In this document: in pieces, positions 59,645 to 64,000 of the stretch
Position numbering within the stretch: position 1 is the first letter of the stretch
Layout: every line of letters begins with the position of its first letter
NCBI RefSeq assembly: GCF_963678635.1
Contig: NC_087064.1
Span: 75,730,213-75,794,212 of the forward strand
DNA: 64,000 nucleotides
Reading direction: 5' to 3'
Source: Symsagittifera roscoffensis
Lineage: Eukaryota; Xenacoelomorpha; Acoela; Convolutidae
The notes under the pieces: model-generated
Databases searched by the model: none
The model's input: the letters and a program-made list of their open reading frames with translations, nothing else
Told to the model about the DNA's origin: nothing
Made by a program: the position numbers and the translations under genes

Positions 59645-60633
59645 TAAAAACAGTACAAAATAAAAAAAAATCATGCCTCATGATAGGTATGTCAGAAATC
59701 AAATTCATCAACGATTTACCGTCATCACTCACCAACTCGTGCTATGGTTACGCAGACGATTATAAAATTGTTGCAACGAACCCTTCCCTGCTCCAACATG
59801 ACCTAATCACGATCAACTTATGGTGCAAAGATAATTCCATGAGTCTTTATTTGAAAAAATGTCACAATATAATATTCAAAGACCCCCAACTTGACCTAAA
59901 CATGTATCTCGGTGACCATATACTTGAAAAAACTTGTTCAGAAAAAGACCTTGGTATACAAATAACCAACAACCTAAACTGGTCAGCACACGCAAAAATA
60001 AGAGCCCAAAAAGCAATAGGCTGCTTATTTTTAATTAAAAGAAATATTTCAAAATCAGCGAGCTTAAAAATGAAACTGAACTCCTACTGTGGATATGTAA
60101 CCCCAATTGTGTCATATGGCTCACCCATATGGAAAGCAAATAAGTGTGAATTAAAAATTATTGAAGATGTCCAAAGAAAAGCTACACGTTGGATACTGTC
60201 ATGTAACAACATCAACTATAAAGACAGACTGATTAGATTAAACCTGCTTCCACTGTCTCTCTACCACGAAATGCACGACATTCTCTTGCTTCATAAAATA
60301 ATAAACGACCAATACAACTTCCATTGGAGACAATTTGTTCAGTTCAAAGAATCTACAGCCCCAACAAGAAGATCAACGAAAAATAACTTAGCGCATAAAA
60401 ATTGTCATTACGAAAAATCGAAAAGCAATTTCTGGCACAGAACACCTATACTAGCAAACAAAATTTTACAGACTCAGGAAGAAGAAGACCTGTTTGCGAT
60501 GAAATACGAAAGACTCAAATCAAGCCTCAAAAACGTTTTCTGGATATATTTCATCAGTAAATATGAGGAAAGTGTCCCATGCACATGGAGAATAAACTGC
60601 TGCAATAGCTGTCTAAACTCAAAGAAACTATAA
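59620..60633 (+). pseudogene. Non-LTR retrotransposon RT, C-terminal half (5'-truncated)
   Basis: RT similarity starts about 59687 with EIKFINDLPSSL, followed by the catalytic YADD at 59749-59760, the primer-grip/thumb region (EKDLGIQITNNLNW) and the IVSYGSPIWKANK and EDVQRKATRWI motifs typical of CR1/jockey-like LINEs. It ends at WRINCCNSCL and TAA. The endonuclease and N-terminal RT are missing, as usual for 5'-truncated insertions. The frame is open over its whole length, so the insertion may be fairly young. Residues before about 59687 are not RT. Confidence 0.85.
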
Positions 60634-60696
60634 AACTCAGTTTAAAACTCCCAACGCGGGGCTTTTTAGCCCCATGGCTTTATGTCTAAATCCTTG

Positions 60697-60724
60697 TTTA
60701 TTATTATTATTATTAATATTATTA
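60697..60724 (+). repeat. (TTA)n tail of the non-LTR element
   Basis: A TTATTATTATTA run about 65 bp after the RT stop, just where a LINE with a microsatellite tail would end. Confidence 0.75.
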
Positions 60725-60849
60725 AAACAACAAACACTAAACCGGAATTAGCACGAGCTTCGCGATGAGCATCACTGATCTGTATAAGACTGGTCTTTGC
60801 ACGTTTCTAACTTATGCATTTCAGTTCTGTTATTTTTCGATTTCAGATC

Positions 60850-60993
60850 ATGTTAATACGAGCAGTAGTCACCTTGATAAGTTTTGCTGGTTGTTTTTGC
60901 TTCCCAGAACGTACAAAATGGACAAATGAAGAAATAGATTTTGTTGATGGGACTAAAAGGTTCTTTCATGCTGTTCTGGAAAACCAAACAGAG
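60850..60993 (+). CDS. TMEM87-like exon 1: signal peptide and RTKW block
   Basis: ATG at 60850-60852, phase-0 end at GAG|GTTAGT. A TCTA microsatellite (61014-61040) sits just inside the intron. Confidence 0.75.
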
Positions 60994-62541
60994 GTTAGTT
61001 TGCTTGCTACATCTTCTATCTATCTATCTATATTTATATCTATCCATACTATATTTAAATGCGAGTGACAGCTATCTCCCATGTTTAACGAACGCATAAT
61101 AATTTTGCATATTTAACGAAAGAATTTTTTCATGTTTAAGCTATATCATATATTGCAATGCTTAAGAAAAAATTTTAATTAGTTTTCCGCAAGGTCATTA
61201 ATTTTTCAGTTTTTTTTCGAGGCCAAATTAAGTCTGTCTGTATATCTGCTTTTTTAATGAATTTGATTTTGCCTGCCTTACCCGTCGCCTAATTTTTTAA
61301 CTTTCATGCCGTCTCTTATGTATTAAATGCGGGCTTCTCTATCTTGCCATGTGTAAGCTTTTTCAACGTAATATTTCTGCATGTTTAACAAAAAAAAATT
61401 TTCACGTTCAAGCTATATCGTATATTGCAATGGTTAAGGTTTTTTTTCGATTTTCCAGTTGAAATTCAGTGTTTATTTCATCAAGTTTGAAATTAGCATC
61501 CCTATAGTAGGATGTTGTCAGAGTTTTCCCAGGTTTTGCAATTCTGGCCTCCATATATCAATAAGCAAATCCTTGTTTACGAGATAAGCAATTTTCGAGA
61601 TTTTTCAAAAATTTCTATAAAATTTAATTTAAAAAAATTTCTCAGATTGTTGAAATTCTCACCCTCTAGTAATTTTTGGTTTAACAATGGCCTAGCGCAG
61701 TAAAATTACGTTAATGATCTTTAGGTACGTCTTAGAATAGAGTGCTTCCACAATAATGAAAAATCGGACGAGGTATTCAAATTTCAAGTTCGGTGGTTTC
61801 TCCGACGTTCACCATGCAGCGGAATCTATCGAGTTGTTCAATCAGATGATGCCTTCCGGCTGTTTGATGATGTAAAAGTAAGTGGGCTCGATCATTGGAG
61901 TATTGAAATATGTAAAAAAGCAGGGATTAACCATTTTATCGTTTCATCGGAATATTTGTTCATAGGCATTGTTTCAAAACGAGGAGTACAGTGATTTAAT
62001 TGGCCCCGGTCTTTCTGCTACTGAGAACTCTCGTGTGAACGAGCAGGTTCTCACATGTGGTGAACCAGTAATTTTGGATGATCTAACCGGCCAAACCCCT
62101 GTGAGAGTGCAAGTTCTTCCCGCGATCAGTCCCACAAAAGTCGAGAAACCTACAATCAACGACGATTCAAAGAAAGGAAACGAAGGAATGCGCTCAAGAC
62201 GTTCAGCAACAGAAAAGCCGAAAACAAACAGTAAGGACCCCTTTTGTTTTTTGGTCACCTTTTCCAATGACAGTTGACCAACTGCACAGGCAGTTCAAAA
62301 TATCGAATCGATAGACATTTCATATGATTGTTACAGGTTATAAAGTGTACAAAACAGAATCCGCTGGACCTCATCTCTTGTTGCTTGAGATCAAGGCGCT
62401 CAACTCTACTCAAGCGAAAGACACACAAGCGAAGGGATCCTTCGACGTGGAGTTCATTGCGCCGCATGGTTATCTGTCTGCCTTGGACTACCCTTTGTTA
62501 TCTTTCACTGCTGCTATGTGCATAGTCTACGCCGGATTTAG
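60850..62541 (+). CDS. TMEM87-like Golgi membrane protein (5' part, four exons)
   Basis: Exons 60850-60993, 61725-61877, 61966-62230 and 62337-62541; phases 0, 0, 1, then 2 at the end. The protein starts with a signal peptide (MLIRAVVTLISFAGCFC). RTKW and a luminal domain with Cys in IECF and SPCSGI follow, then a low-complexity polar linker, LLLEIKALNST, and the start of the first transmembrane segment (GYLSALDYPLLSF, MCIVY). The order and the Asp-Tyr-Pro-Leu...MCIVY signature fit TMEM87A/B of the GOST family of Golgi seven-helix proteins with a GOLD-like luminal domain. GPR107/108 are related but fit less well. The remaining six helices lie beyond the window. A 5' UTR intron is possible, since TTTCAG precedes ATCATG; an upstream in-frame ATG at 60814 is less likely because it would bury the signal peptide. 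Confidence 0.8.
61725..61877 (+). CDS. TMEM87-like exon 2: luminal domain
   Basis: Acceptor CTTTAG before 61725, donor AAA|GTAAGT. 51 codons, phase 0 at both ends. Includes FQVRWFLRRSPCSGIY. Confidence 0.8.
61966..62230 (+). CDS. TMEM87-like exon 3: luminal linker
   Basis: Acceptor TTCATAG, donor ACA|GTAAGG, ends in phase 1. Polar and charged, with a Gly-Glu-Pro and Asp/Thr-rich middle and a basic RSRRSATEKPK end. Less conserved part of the family. Confidence 0.75.
62337..62541 (+). CDS. TMEM87-like exon 4: end of luminal domain and start of TM1
   Basis: Acceptor TGTTACAG, in phase (Ser codon rebuilt). Contains FDVEFIAPHGYLSALDYPLL and MCIVY. It ends at TTTAG|GTACAT in phase 2. The following exon is not in the window. 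Confidence 0.82.
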
Positions 62542-64000
62542 GTACATTTTGAGTTAACATTGTTTCAAGGCTCGATTTACATGTAGCAGCAGCATCAGCT
62601 TTCATCAATCTTTTTTCCCATATCCGATGGGGTTTTTCCAGAGATTGCTATTTAATGTGTTTAAATGTTAATGAAGGAAATGAGTTTTCACACATTGTTC
62701 TGACCACTAAAATTTGGGATGATCATTGCATTCGGGTGATTTTTTGTTTTCCACGCAAAATCAGGTACCATAAATAACCAACGGAATGGGTAGAGGGTTA
62801 TCTATTATTCTTTTATAAATTTAAATGCGGGATTCCTAATCTCACCGCGTTTAAATTTTTTCAACGTATTATTTTTGAATGTTCAACGAAAGAATTTTTT
62901 CACGGTTAAGCTATATCGTATATTGTAATGCTTAAGAAAGTTTTCTCGCTTTTCCCGTTTGAACGCATTGTTAAGTTCACCAAGTATAAAATTAGCAAAT
63001 CAATAGTGTGATGCTGTCAGAATTCACCTTGGGTGTTGCAAATTCGGCCTCGAATTATGAATGCCCAAATCCTTTTAGTGTACGAGATACGACGATTGTT
63101 GTGATTTTTTTTCAACAAATGTTAATTTTCAGAAAACTTAAATTACAAAATAATTTACAAAAACTTGAAATTCTCAACCCCGTAGTTGGGTGCTGTCAAA
63201 GTACTCTCGAGGCTTTCGAATTTTGCCTCCAAATATGACTGCTCAAATCCTTTTAGTTTTCGAGATATGTTTTTTGTGCTTTTTTTCAACAAGTGTTCAG
63301 ATAACATAAATTTTTCTTCAACAGTTTGTAATTCCCAACCCTAATTGGGGGATCTCAGAGTACCCTCAGGGGTTGCGAATCTTGTCTCCAATTATGACTG
63401 ATCAAATCTTGGTATTTTTCTAGATATAACGTTTTTATGGTTTTTTCAAAAAAGATTTCATATAATTTAAGTTTGAAGTTTCTCAAAATTTGAAATTCCC
63501 AACGCTGTAGTTGGGTACTGTAAGAGTACTCTCTGGAGTTGCAAAGCTTGTGTCTAAATGCGTCTGCTCAATTGCATTTAGTTTCCGAGATGTGACGTTT
63601 CCTAATTCATTTTATAATTTTGAAGAGTTTAGATCTAAAAAGCTTCGCAAAATTTTATGGTTTTTCAAAAATTTGAATTAAGAAGCTTGAATAAAAACCT
63701 TACAAAAGTTGATAATACGAACCCTGTAGTTGGTTGCTGTCAGAGTACACTCAAAGGATGCAGATCTTATTCCAATACATGAAGTATTGCTATGATTTGT
63801 TAAAAGTCGAAGCACCGGAGGTGCGTTACACGCTAGTATCATATTAAAACCCTCAGTTGTGACTCGAACGACATGAAAAAATTTCAAACAGTAGTCTCAG
63901 TGACCAGAAAAACTGGTTTGAAAATTGTTAACTTTAGTCTAAATTTGAGCGAGTAAAGCGATCGAGTAACGTTCGTAGTCTTAAAAATTAACTGTTATTT
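62542..64000 (+). repeat. TMEM87-like intron with diverged tandem repeat
   Basis: Five to six units of a motif (GTAGTTGGGTGCTGTCAGAGTACTC-like, then TTGC...TCCAA-TATGACTGCTCAAATCC, TTTTCGAGAT) near 63005, 63180, 63340, 63505 and 63720; a single one lies near 61505 in the first intron. Upstream of both first units is another shared stretch (TTAAGCTATATCGTATATTG, about 61410 and 62905). I find no next exon. Confidence 0.7.

Noticed and set aside
62542-64000. Next TMEM87-like exon (TM1 end and TM2)
   Set aside because: No frame in this stretch shows the expected Trp-rich helix sequence. The region is repeat-filled intron.

Overview
The window is animal nuclear DNA. Two spliced genes encode animal membrane proteins, one at each end and both on the + strand, and everything between them is repeats and retroelement debris. 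The channel family, AT-rich introns and repeat types suggest an invertebrate, probably a protostome, but I cannot name the organism.

Left end (1-8.3 kb): the 3' part of a Cys-loop ligand-gated ion channel gene. Its exons are 1786-1868, 4385-4528, 6460-7268 and 7563-8099, and the 5' exons lie outside the window. One intron is best read as a GC-AG intron. The pore helix M2 departs from the usual anion-channel sequence. Two copies of a tRNA-headed SINE-like repeat precede it; a third lies at 58.9 kb.

8.3-24.9 kb: AT-rich DNA, then a complex tandem array (about 11.47-23.6 kb) with units of roughly 0.95-1.25 kb and longer-range repeats of about 2.0-2.27 kb. Units carry poly-C and poly-G tracts that can form a hairpin. 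Sequence left of the array (9.1-11.2 kb) recurs in condensed form to its right (24.4-24.9 kb).

25-33.4 kb: very old relics of a Ty3/gypsy-like family, a three-copy 263-bp tandem repeat and an LTR-like relic.

33.4-58.6 kb: a large, broken Ty3/gypsy-like complex. It holds gag, a zinc knuckle, a ruined protease, reverse transcriptase (RT), RNase H, a spacer ORF, integrase and three downstream ORFs. The internal region is chopped into seven units separated by LTR-like blocks. A 3.87-kb pair of units occurs twice in tandem, and a 4.4-kb integrase-bearing unit also occurs twice. Many nonsense mutations are shared between copies, so the decay came before the amplification. The RT contains a 220-bp inverted duplication at a short microhomology. 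No protein from this complex looks functional as a whole.

Right end (58.6-64 kb): another SINE copy, a degenerate hammerhead-ribozyme-like motif on the minus strand, a 5'-truncated non-LTR retrotransposon with an intact YADD motif, and the first four coding exons of a TMEM87-like gene. That gene runs off the right edge. Its last intron holds a diverged tandem repeat.
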